From Spinacia oleracea (taxonomy: Eukaryota > Streptophyta > Magnoliopsida > Caryophyllales > Amaranthaceae), in NCBI RefSeq assembly GCF_020520425.1, contig NC_079488.1, forward strand, positions 6,425,747 to 6,489,746: DNA of 64,000 nt, given 5' to 3'. The first letter of the stretch is position 1. Each line of letters starts with the position of its first letter. The position numbers and the translations under genes are program-made. Positions 46,374 through 57,782 of the stretch are shown here, one piece after another. The notes beneath the pieces are model-generated. The model made no database searches and was not told where the DNA came from. It worked only from the letters and a program-made list of their open reading frames with translations.

Positions 46374-47746
46374 TGAAGGAAATAATGCCCTTGGTCCAAG
46401 TATGCATTCTATGTTAAGTCTAATAAATGCGGTTCAGTATTAATTAACAAGTTAATAATTCAGTGAGATCAAGTGAGCTGAATGCCTAGCTAGAGGCCGC
46501 TTCAGTTCAAGTGGAATTAATGATATTAATCCACAGCTTACTCTTGACTGAACCCGTAGGGTCACACAAATAGTACGTAAACGGATCAAGTATTTAATGG
46601 CATTAAATACTCCATCTATGAATATTCGGAATCGACGGATCTTGGTTTCAGTGGGAGCTGAGATCGTCACAGGCAATGAATACTCCGGAAACGATGATAT
46701 TGCCGGAAACGGAAATATGGATCGTATCGGAAATATAAATATTATCCAAGTCGTAGATGTTGCCGGAAACGGAAACATGGTACGTATCGGAAAATATTAT
46801 CGGAAATGGAAATATTACCAGAATCGGAAATATTGCCGGAAACGGAAATATTGTCAGAATCGGAAATATTATCGGAATCGGAAAATAATTCCGGAAACGG
46901 AAATATTAAATATTTGTTCGAAACGGAAATTAATTCCGGAATCGGAAATGTTAAATATTGTTCGTATCGGAAATGAATTCCGGAATCGGAAATTTAATCG
47001 GAAGCGTATCGTACGAATAAGCATCGGACGAGGCCTGCCGGACGAGGGCCCAGCTCGAAGCCAGGCCATCGCCCAGCAAGCCAAACGCGCGCCACAAGCC
47101 CAGCCAAGGCAGCGCCCAGACCTACCGCAAGGCAGGCCCAGCGCGCGCCAAGGCCGCGGCTGCGTGGGCTGCTGCTCGCACGCACGCGCATGGGCGGCCC
47201 ATCGTGGCTGCCGTGTGTGTGTGTGTGAGTTTGTGTTCATGCACGATTCCTAAAACGTGCAGAGTTCGGTTAATGATTAAATTCCTAATTCTATTTGATA
47301 AATTAATTAATTAGAGTTCTTGTAGGATTCTAAGTTTAATTAATTTGTATCCTAATAGGATTCCAATTCTCTTTCCATACCCCTATAAATATGTGGCCTG
47401 GGTTCACAATTTATAACGAGTTTTCAAGTATTCAAAGTGAGTTTTTAAGAGAAAAATTCAGCCACACATCTTGCTCAAAAGTGCCGAAAATTCTAGTACC
47501 TTAAGGGCGATTCTAGTTGGTCAATCTTAAGGCGGATCCGGACGTGCTGTGGACTATCTACGGAGGGACGACACTTGGAGTCCTAAAGACTTGTTCTTGC
47601 TCGGTTCGGGCGCAGCTAGGGAGGGCACGCAACAAAGAGTATGCATCTAAATTATGCTATATGATTATGTGTAAATAATATGTATTCCTGGGTTAATGGT
47701 TGTTTCCGCATGATTTATGTAATATCATATGTATCATAACCTAACA
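46374..47746 (+). repeat. 3' LTR of the second Copia copy
   Basis: This 1373-bp LTR matches 5118-6544 closely. The CGGAAA array and the 3' 500 bp are almost identical; the GC-rich block (about 47080-47210) is rearranged, and a few small indels are present. Confidence 0.93.
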
Positions 47747-48044
47747 CGAAAATGAGTGAAAAGACGAAAAGAAATGAGAAGTTAGGAAAGAAGAAGAAGA
47801 AGAAGAAGAAGAAGAAGAAGAAGAAGAAGAAGAGGAAGAACAGAGTAGTTGGCAGCAGCAACAGGTCGAATTTGGAAGAAGAAGAAGAAGAAGTGGGGGT
47901 CTGGGTTCTAATTTAAAGGGGTGGGTGGGTATTTTGAGAGGGTGGGTTTTATTAAATGGGCGGGTATTTATTAAACGGATCGGTTTTTTAAGTGGGCACC
48001 TGATTTTTTTTAACAACCTGACACGTCATCAGTATTTACTTACC
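47747..48044. other. Right interior arm of the Mutator-like element
   Basis: This arm holds a (GAA)n run (about 47791-47832), more GAA repeats near 47876-47892 and GGGTGGG-rich sequence. On the minus strand it resembles a CT-rich 5' UTR. No gene is recognised. Confidence 0.6.
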
Positions 48045-48177
48045 AAACCGGTCACTTTTGGGAAAGGCCCACGCAAAGTCAACACCCCTCTTAGTTGGGA
48101 CCAGTCAGTAATAATCCGTACTTGGGACCTTTTAAAGAAGAACGTCCATAGTTGGGACTGCCTTTATCAATTTTTCT
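48045..48177. repeat. Right terminal inverted repeat of the Mutator-like element
   Basis: Inverted partner of 31254-31383, followed by the 9-bp duplication TAATTATTA at 48178-48186. Confidence 0.88.
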
Positions 48178-48214
48178 TAATTATTAATTAGACAACTACC
48201 ACCACCAATCATTT

Positions 48215-48626
48215 TGTTAGGAATTAAACACAACTTAGTTAAGTCTACAAGAATACGAAACGGACTTGGAGTCAAATATAGTCTTGTTTGGTTTAATATT
48301 TTATTTCCTAGTTTATTTAGAATTGTAATTAGAAAACTAGATATATTTTGGTATGTAACAATCTTTAGAATTATTTAGATTTGGGAAGCAAGTATAATTC
48401 TAGTAAATGTAGGTTTCTAGTTTAGCCTATAAAAGGGATTTAGGCCTAACTAGAAAATAAAAGGGGAAATACATTGGTGAGAGGAATCATCAATTGAGGG
48501 TTTATTGTATTATTTTGCAGAAACTTAATAATACGATAATATTTGAGAGGAGGAAATCTAAATTTCCTCACAAACATATGTGTCTTTTATTATTGTTTTT
48601 GCTATTTGGTCTATATTGTATTTACA
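48215..48626 (+). mobile_element. Possible solo LTR (Copia-like)
   Basis: TGTTAGGAATTAAAC to TATTTACA with a TATA-like CCTATAAAAGGG near 48440 and AATAAAA near 48465, as in a compact LTR. No 5-bp duplication was found, so the ends are uncertain. Confidence 0.35.
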
Positions 48627-50194
48627 GGGTTTGTTTCTAATCGTTCGTGGCACGCGTTTGGTTATAACACATCTAAAAATAAAGTATACTTAATTTTTTA
48701 TTTTTTTTTTGACCGACAAAAGTAGTCAAGTAACACTGTAATACAATTACAACAAACAATACACAACCTCATATAATCACTTATGCAAACTTTTTTTTTA
48801 ATTTTTTACGAATAAAAAACTAGTACTGAATATCAGTGGATCGTGGAATTACGACTAAAAACTAGTACTGATAATGAAATTGTGGAGGGCTTGATTCAAT
48901 CAACTTTCGTTGCACGTGAAGAGAATATGAAGCGTACTCTGCTATGGATCATCAGTGATTAGTGAATTGGGGTTTTATTTGGACTTATTTGTTTAATAAA
49001 AAAAAGAATCTTTATTATACGTTAATAAACGTGCAAAAGTCCAAACGTAACAAACAAAAAGAAACGGATATAGTATATTTCAATTTCTCATATACTATAT
49101 TTCACTTTTTTTAACCGTGTATTTAGCCAAACGGGAATATGACGAATAGAGTATTATTTTATTAGGAAAGTAGATAATGAGATAATTTTGTTGAAAAATA
49201 GAAAGTGGAGTGTTTATTTTAATACAATGCAAGAGAGTAGGGCCCGTATTTTATACCGATGCAAAGAGAGATGTATTAAAATAACTGTGAGACATTTTCA
49301 AAATAGAAATGTATTTTTAATATTAATTTAGGACGAATAAAAAATAAAGGTGTAAATATTAATGTGAGACCCTTGATTAATAAGTTGATTGGAAACAAAA
49401 CTTTCGAAATAGGATAGTACATTATTAGTCCATTAGTAGAATAGTAGGCTCTTAATTATTTACACTCCACTTAAGCTTGGAAAAAGTTGCGCAACATTAC
49501 CCCACCTACCTTTATGTTTTCCTATGAGATTATGTAAGAATTTAAAATTAACTTAAATATTGCAAATAGACAAGAAAATTGTTCATGTAGTATTGTTATT
49601 TTTAAGAGCGGTAACAGGGACTTAGGTGTCAAATCGGATCTCGGATGGATAATGGGTTGATTCATGACAGTTTGGGTCTATTCATTTTGGGTCAACTTTG
49701 AGTCAATTGTTGTCATATTCAGGCCAATTTCAGGTCTGGTCAAGTCTGGTTCGGGTAAAAAACGGACCGGGCAATTTCGGCTCAAAGTTCTAAATGAATT
49801 TGGTCGGTCAAACTCGGGTCGGATAACTTTGGCTCGGGTCATTTCGGCTCAAATCATTTCAGTTCAGATTATTCAGTACCAGTTCGGGTCATTTCAGTTA
49901 GGTATCGGGTTGGTTCGATTTCAGTCTAGATCTTTTCAAGTCACTATCGATAAATGTTTTCATTCTATTTGTGTTTATTAAGCTATTAATCCATTTATCT
50001 ACGAACATCAATAAAGTAAAAAAAAAAAAATACATATATTTTTTTATTTGTATGAGAGTTGAATGATATATGCATGGGCCCAAAAAAATCTTTAAATAAG
50101 TTTATCTATTATAGTAAAAAAAATTGTTGAAAATGGAGTTTGTAAAATAATTATGTATTGACGTTGTAAAGTCTTTACCGTAAACGGATAAACT
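48627..50194. other. Intergenic DNA with a CGGGTC-rich hAT-like relic
   Basis: Mostly AT-rich DNA without a supported gene. About 49625-49940 is made of TCGGGTC/TTTCGGCTC/TTCAGTTCA phrases typical of the GC-rich hAT MITEs elsewhere in the window, but terminal repeats are not recognisable. Confidence 0.4.
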
Positions 50195-50197
50195 TTA

Positions 50198-50464
50198 GGC
50201 CCTGTTCTGTTCGACTTATTTTGACTTATTTCAGACAAAATAAGTTCAGATACGTTCAGTCAGATAATATAAGTTCAGCAAAAATAAGTTTTTTTCAGAC
50301 ATTTCACACACAAATAAGTTTTTTTCAGACAAAATAAGTTTTTTTTTTCCAGATAAAATAAATTCAGATGAGTTCAGATAAATTTAGTTAAGTTTAGATA
50401 AACTTATTTAATTTAATTTCAGATAATATAAGTTCAGTCAAAATAAACCCAATAAAACGGATCC
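50198..50464. mobile_element. Tourist-like MITE just upstream of the MKK gene
   Basis: Ends GGCCCTGTTCTGTTC and (reverse complement) GGATCCGTTTTATTG are imperfect inverted repeats with TTA on each side (50195-50197, 50465-50467). The interior repeats ATAAGTTCAGA. It ends about 285 bp before the MKK start codon. Confidence 0.7.
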
Positions 50465-50467
50465 TTA

Positions 50468-50748
50468 ACGAGATTTGCACTATTATTATCGCCCAGAATT
50501 AATCACTGCAAAAGTATGCAAACGTTACCCACCTACCTTTTACGTATACTAGTCCGCGTCACTTACGATGATGCGCATTTCATTTCATTTTCATTCCCCC
50601 TTATGCCCTCTGCACAATCAAATTTAACAACGACAACGACAACGACGACTTTCCAACGACTTTTCTTCTTCTCCCCTCTCATTTTCTCTCTCCTCTCAAT
50701 CTCAAACTTCTCTCCACTCTCAGCTCTTACACACAAAAACAACAATCT
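50468..50748 (+). promoter_or_regulatory. Promoter-proximal region and CT-rich 5' UTR of the MKK gene
   Basis: AACGACAACGACAACGACGA repeats (about 50626-50650) and a long CT-rich stretch (50660-50730) precede the ATG, typical of plant 5' UTRs. No definite TATA box is apparent. Confidence 0.55.
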
Positions 50749-53700
50749 ATGCCGAACAAAGGCGGCTTCAATCTCAGGCTCGATGTTCCTCCTGATGAAG
50801 ATTCTCTTGCTAAATTTCTGTATGATTATTTTGCTTTTATTCTTAATAATAATGTATTTGATTTCATTTCATTTCTTCATCATTTTCTACTTTTGTTTTT
50901 TCTGATTTTACTTTTATTCTTAATAATGTAGTACTTGATTTGATTTGTTCATTACTTTCTTGTTTTTGATTTTGTTGAATTTTTGTTGTAGAACTCAAAG
51001 TGGTACATTTCGACATGGCGATCTTTTGGTTAATATGGATGGAATTCGAATTGTCCCGAAAACCGATGCAGATGCTGTGAGTTCTTTTTTTTTAAAAACC
51101 TTCCTTTCGTCTAATTTGTATTTTTTTTAAATTTATTTATTTGTGTGGTTAATTTGGTTTTCTGATCTCCATTTTATGATAATTTGCTCAATGTGAACAA
51201 TTGCATAAAATGTTGAATTTTGGATTGATGAAGAATTTCAGAAAGATTTTATGTTGGAGCATCAATTAATAACCATGAAGATGTACATTAATTTTTTTTA
51301 ATTTTGGTGTATTTTGGAAGTTGTGGCTGAAGTGAGTGAGTGTGTGAGATTTATTAGTGGTTAGGATTTTCAGCACCTGATTAAACAATGTTCATTAGTG
51401 AATATCGAAAGCTGGTTATGGATCGAAATGCCTAAGATGTATTATTTAATGCCTAATTAGCTCAATGTGCACAATTGCATAAAATGTTAATTTTGGATTG
51501 ATAAAGAATTTCAGAAAGATTTTATGTTGGAGCATCAATTAATTATAACCATGAAGATGCTCATTAATTTTGGTGTGTTTTGGAAGTTGGGAAATGAAAT
51601 GGCTGAAGTAAGTGAGTGTGTGAGATTTCATTAGTGATTAGGATTTCAGGCACCTAATTAAACGACGTTCATTAGCGAGTATCAAAAGCTGGTTATGGAT
51701 CGAAATGCCTAAGATGTATTATTTCATTGTGAAGTTATAATTTGTTGTTTACAAGTCTGTTCGGTACTCTTTTGGAGGAAAGGTTTTAGTTTAAGAAGTA
51801 TCATGTATATTATCGTGGTAGACGATGTGGATTATTTGCAGAATGTAGGCCATGAGTTTCTGAATATGGGGAGGACTGAATACTCAACTTAGGTGAACAT
51901 AGAGTCATTGTTGAACAAGATTTACAAGGAATGGAAGTATGTGTTTCTCTCAGGTATCTTATGCTTCCGATCTAGTATGGAAAAGCAAATTAGTAAATGT
52001 CTAACCGATAGAGGAGAGTGACACAAATTGGAGGCTTTGAAGCTACCTACATCCCCTTCCCTCTCCCTCTTGCCTTGTCTCACCTTAGTGAAGTCCTTAT
52101 GAGTGGCAATGATGATGACTGCGTATGATGTACACTATTGGCTTGTTTATACTGTATGTGATAATGTGATCAGGAACTTTCAAAAGCTGACACCGATTCC
52201 TCTTTGATACCTTTCTTTTTCTTTCTTATGGTGGATTTTTCCATGTATAAACAAAAACAGAACTGCATCTTCTAAGTTATACGGTTATACCTTCAAGGAG
52301 AGTTTGTTAGCGTATAATTGCAGGAAAATAATACTTCAATACCAAAAGAATTTCTTGACTGCCAAGATATTGTGCGGATTTGATATTTGCATCAAAATGG
52401 TTCCTAATTTTTCTCTTATACAAAACATATTCAGATATGCATTTCTATATGTAGGCAATGTTGACAAAAAATTCTTAATTTTGGTGGTCAGTGTATTATC
52501 ATCCTCCCTCCCTCCCCCCCCCCCAAACACAAGTTGCAAGACTTATAGTTACAAACATTAATGCTTGGCCAAATAATGTGCTCTTAACTACACCAAGAGG
52601 CATTCTTTTCTTATATCCGTATCTCTTTTCTTCTCTTTCTTTTTAATGCCTTTGTAACAAAGTGCAACTTACTTATTAGTCTTGTTTTTATTCAATAACT
52701 TATTGCTCACTGTCATTTTGTTTGTTTCCCTCAGCCTCCTCCCCCCATTAAGCCGTTGGACAACCAGATAAGCCTGGCTGATGTAGACATGATTAAGGTC
52801 ATTGGCAAAGGTAGTGGTGGACTCGTACAGCTGGTGCAGCACAAATGGACTAACCAGTTCTTTGCTTTGAAGGTAAGGTTTTGGTGAAAGTATTAGATCA
52901 GAAGGTTGCAGGGATTTAGAAGTATATGTGAAACTTATTGCTTATTTGAATCATGTTATGTCAGCCTGAAATGTGTTCTATATGACTCTACTTTTATCTT
53001 GTGAGATCTTTCTTCCAAGGTTTGTGTGTTTGAGGAGATAGTATGGAGTAGTAAGTGCCACACCTTGTTAATTTTCTTTCAGTGCGACTAGTACTTCCAT
53101 CCATTGTTAAATCCTATCTTATCTGGCTGTATTCTTCAGAATGAACTCTGCAAAGTTTAGACCTCCAACTCTCCAAGTTTGTGCATTCAGAAACCGTCTC
53201 TCTAGTCTTTGACTAGTTTTGGGTATGGTTGTGTAGGTTTTGACCTCCCAGGCCTCGCTTCTCTGCATCTGGGATATATATAATACGAAGTAGGTCATTG
53301 TTGAATCATACAAGTCCAATTCACTGTTTTTATAAGTTGACACATGGCTGCGTAGAATCCCCACCCCCTGGTTCAGGCCATTAAGCGCATTTCCTGGCAT
53401 TGTTAATCGCCTTGAGTCTTGGACTCATATTGTCCCCTATCCAAGATTACCAGTTATGCCCCTAGGACTGGTACTTTCAGACATTAAGAATCCTAGTAAA
53501 GCTGTGAAGTTCTTAACTTCCACCTATTTAGTACAACTTTATGGAACATACTACCTAATAAAAAAATACTACCTTTGTTCCTTTATGATGGTTACAAGTT
53601 ACAACTACTGTAGATACACATATTTAGGAGCATACAATAGAGTAAACCTGTCAAACGGGTCGGTCGGATCGGGTTGCAAAAAATTAATTTTGAGTTCGGT

Positions 53701-56700
53701 TTAATTCGGGTCGATCACTTTCAGGTTCGGGTTTACAAATGCTTGTTCAAGACCCAGAACTTTCGGGTTCGGGTTGACCCAACGGGTTGAGAGATTTTAA
53801 TACCCCCATTATATTTTGATTAATTTAGCTAATAAATATACAAAATATGAGCACGAATTAACAAACTTTCCTACACAAGTTTATATTTAGTCAAATTCAA
53901 CTATAAAATGGCTATAATTCAAATTAAAATCATATTACACTCAACAATAGTAACAACAACGTGTTTACTATGCTTAAAATTCCTCATAATTTCATTCATC
54001 CATGTCAAAAACGAGTTCGATCGGGTTTTGACCCATTACTTTTCAGGTTGCCTGGGTTCATATAAAATCGGGTACGGGTCACAAAATCTTGTTCAAGACC
54101 CAGTATTTTCGGGTCGGGTTCGGCTCAGTTTTCGAGTCGGTCGTTTTTGACAGGTCTACAAGAGAGGGTATATGTAGTGGACTAGTGGTGCATGTGCAAG
54201 ACAATGTAGGAAAGAGGATTTTGTAAGTTGGGTTTATGTACAAAAAGTAGGCAAGACAATGGTGTAAGTGGATTTTGTGTAAGAAAACGTAAGGGAAAAA
54301 GAATGTTCCATGTGGGATAAGATGAAATACAAACTTTGCCAAAGAGGGAATAAAATAGAAGTGCAAAGAAATAACTTACGTAAAAGGAAAGCATAACCAT
54401 AAAAAGGAACGGAGGTAGTATATTTTAAAATAACTATTATCAACTTTTTATTTTGGTTGCATTACTAGTTGACAAAGTCCTTCCTTGGCGGCGCTGGGGT
54501 ACTTCCAATCACCCCTTCCCCTCCAGCCCTCCCCCTTTCTAAAAATTTTTTTGTCTCACTTTTTCAGTTGAAACGTTGAAAAAATCTTACACAAAATTTG
54601 ACCAACTTCAACATCCAAGCACCAAAACAAAGAAATTGGGCCTTGATGTTTTTATTATACTCAGCCCCGCCCCTGAGGGTAGGCGAGGAGTGCAACCGCC
54701 TTGGCCCAAGGCGAAAAGGGGCCCAAAAATTGAACTCTGTACAGTGTATTAATACAATACTAAATTAACGCACAAAAGAACAAAAATATATTCTGGGGTT
54801 CAGTGGTAAAGTACTTCCATGTTTTACTCTCGGGGCTTGGTTTCGAGTCCGCGCGCCAGCGAATATTACACAACTGCTGCATTCTTTTTCATTTATTTTG
54901 TTTTACTTTTTAGCTTTTTTTTAAAATGCACTTTTATTTTTTAGGAATTGATTTTCTCATGTATATTTTGTGTATGTTCATTTTTAACCTATTAAAACTC
55001 TCTCTTTCATGTTAGCACTACGTTTAAGACAAATAAGTCCACACCGAGCTTACGTATGTAGTGCTTGATATCTAGTTTAGCTTTTCGTACTTAGTTATAA
55101 TTCATGTAATATTTCTGGGCAAAATTACCAGTAAGATGGACTATGAGTCTATCTTACCTATTACTAGGGGTGTAAATGAGCCGAGCCGAGCCGAGCTTTA
55201 CCCTGTTCATGTTCATGTTCATTTAACTTATGCGAGCTCGAGCCCGAACCCGAGCTTTTAACCGAGCTCAAAAATTTGTTCAAGCTCGGTTCGTTTAAAA
55301 TATTTTGTGTTCGCGAACTGTTCGTGAACGGCTCATTTATTAATCGAGCCGAGTTTATAAACGAGCTTTCTTAAACGAGCTTTAGAGTATAACCACATGA
55401 AAATCTAACAAATTATAATTATATCTAATAATAAAGATTAAAGTATACATTACTTTATTTGATAAACAAACTAATAATTTAGAAAGAGTCAAAGAGCAAT
55501 AATTTAGCAATTAAAATTTTATTTCAAAATATTTTTATTCTATTATAGATTCCAAAAGTCAAAAACATGATTTTTATTTATATTTGAAAAATGTATATAT
55601 GGTAAAATATGATACATAACATAACTAGACGAACTTGTTTACGAACATAATTGAACGAGTTGTTCATGAACATAAATGAACAAGTTGTTCATGAACTTAA
55701 ATGAACGAGCATACATATGTTCATGTTCAAGCTCGTTTATTAAGCGAGCTTCAAAAGTTGTTCAAGCTCGGCTCGTTTAGTAAATGAACGAACATGAACG
55801 AGTTTTAAACGAGCCCGAGCCCGAGTAGTTTATTGACCGGCTCGGCTCATTTACACCCCTACCTATTACTGAAAAATCAAATTTTGAACTTTAATGAAAA
55901 CAAGAGTAAATAACTACTAAAATAAGTATTGATACCAATTTTATTTTATTTTTGAACAAATAATAAAACTTATTATTTATATTGAATACCCAATACTACA
56001 ATAAAATGATTATCTATTTTACTAATAGTTTGCAAGTACTTAGCAGCAGACCGATGAAATTCTAGAAGAAGATAAAATTATTTTTTATTGATTTGAATTT
56101 GAATATGTGGATTGGACGAAAATTTTGATGTGTCTATTTCCCAATAGTGAAACGATATATTTCAGTTATGTATCCGACATATTATTTCGAAAGGAGCCCT
56201 AATCCCTTATTTCGCCTAGGGCCCCCAAAAAATCAGGACCGGGCCTGATTATACTCCATATAGGGAGTAGTTCTTGAGAAATTTGGGCCTTGATGTTTTG
56301 ATTATACTCCACATAGGGAGTAGTTCTCCTTGATAAATTTGGGCCTTAATCATTAATATCCGTTTTAGGATTTTCAGTTTGAGGGGGGGGGGGGGATAAT
56401 TCAATATTTAGACTGTGGTTTTCAATATGGGGTAAATGCTTCAACTTCGGGAATTTGTTACTGCAACCAACTAATTAGGGGTAAAATAGTAGATTCATAT
56501 CTTAGTTAAGGGAGGAAAGTGCTGAAGTGGGCCCCTTGGATGGATCATTGATGGAATCTTGTAAAAAGTTATTGCTTCCAAGAAAAAGAAAACTTGTAAA
56601 AAGGTAGTCACTTCCAAAAAGAAATGTATGTGGTAGTTGCTTTCGCAAAGTTGTTCTAAATAAGTAGTTCCCAAAAATTGAAGAAAATGATGCTACATCC

Positions 56701-57693
56701 TATGATCAGATTTTATAGACTCTTTAAAATTTTGATTTTGGAAATTCGATATTCAGATTCAAGATCTCTAAGTTGACCACAGTTATGTCAGAATTTTTGT
56801 ATATGTGAGATGTTTCTTGTTTTGGAAGTAAAAAACTGACACAACCATACTTCCAGGTTATTCAGATGAACATTGAAGAGTCTGCTCGCAAGCAGACTGC
56901 ACAAGAACTGAAAATCAACCAGTCCCTTGAATGTCCCTATGTTGTTGCTTGCTACCAGTGTTTTTACCAAAATGAGGCTTTCTCGATAATTTTGGAGTAC
57001 ATGGATGGAGGATCTTTGGTAGATTTACTAAAAACAGTTAGAACTATCCCAGAAGAGTATCTTGCTGCCATCTGTAAACAGGTAGATAATATGCAATAAT
57101 AAACTGAGTATCCTTAGATGATTTCTTCCGGTTCCTAATTTCTTCTCTGCCCCTATGTTTAAATTTAACAACTTTCTAATATCTACATCTTTAGGTGGTA
57201 AAAGGTATGGATTATCTTCATCATGAGAAGCACATCATTCACAGAGACTTAAAACCATCCAATTTGTTGATAAATCATAGAGGAGAAGTCAAGATTACTG
57301 ATTTTGGTGTTAGTGCAATTGTTGCGAGTACTTCGGCTCAAGCTAATACTAAAATAGGAACCTATCACTATATGGCTGTAAGCTCTACCTAAATATAAGC
57401 TTTTGAGGTTCTGAAAGTTGTCTGTGATGATTATCCCTAATTGTCAACTGCGTTGATATTATGCAGCCAGAGAGATTCAGTGAAGAAACCTATAATGCCA
57501 AAAGTGACATATGGAGCTTTGGTTTGGTTGTGCTTGAGTGTGCAACAGGAAAATTTCCCTATCCTCTACCAGATGAAGATGATGGTTGGGTTAACTATTT
57601 TTCAATTATGGAAACCATTATTGAACAGCCACCACCGTGTCCCCCCTCTGACCTCTTTTCTCCTGAGTTCTGTTCATTCGTATCCTCGTGGTA

Positions 57694-57725
<32 letters not shown>

Positions 57726-57744
57726 TCTCTCTCTCTCTCTCTCT

Positions 57745-57782
<38 letters not shown>

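Larger units (their letters stand above)
40757..47746 (+). mobile_element. Second Copia copy: 5' part missing, coding region decayed
   Basis: From its first base this follows the leader of the intact Copia element (equivalent to 8536 onward) at high identity to about 41455. It then becomes a degenerate version of gag-pol (about 41460-45600) and returns to near-identity with the Copia trailer and polypurine tract (45620-46373) before a 3' LTR (46374-47746). The 5' LTR and first leader part are absent, replaced by the gag-only Gypsy element and a deletion. The base sequence after the LTR is CGAAA; its partner duplication is lost. Confidence 0.9.
31254..48177. mobile_element. Mutator-like element whose two ends are separated by nested LTR elements
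   Basis: The left end (31254-31383) and the reverse complement of the right end (48045-48177) are about 95% alike by eye, starting GGAAAAATTGATAAAGGCAG and AGAAAAATTGATAAAGGCAG. An exact 9-bp duplication TAATTATTA flanks them (31245-31253, 48178-48186), the Mutator hallmark. Remaining interior is 31384-31988 on the left (with AACAAATCAAACGAACCC repeats) and 47747-48044 on the right (with a GAA run). No transposase is visible. Both interior arms look like CT-rich 5' UTR when read inward from the ends. Everything between is the gag-only Gypsy element and the second Copia copy. Confidence 0.85.
54662..56247. mobile_element. Non-autonomous hAT element in MKK intron 3, with a nested MITE
   Basis: Ends CAGCCCCGCCCCTGA and (reverse complement) CAGGCCCGGTCCTGA are a typical hAT pair, flanked by an exact 8-bp duplication ATTATACT (54654-54661, 56248-56255). 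About 890 bp belong to the element; 55165-55861 is a second hAT MITE inside it. No transposase is visible. Confidence 0.88.

Noticed and set aside
47741..48016. Poly-Lys/Ser-rich frames near the (GAA)n run
   Set aside because: Trinucleotide repeat translations within the Mutator-like interior.
49625..49940. hAT MITE with CGGGTC phrases
   Set aside because: Composition fits, but I could not find inverted ends or an 8-bp duplication, so it is only noted as a relic.
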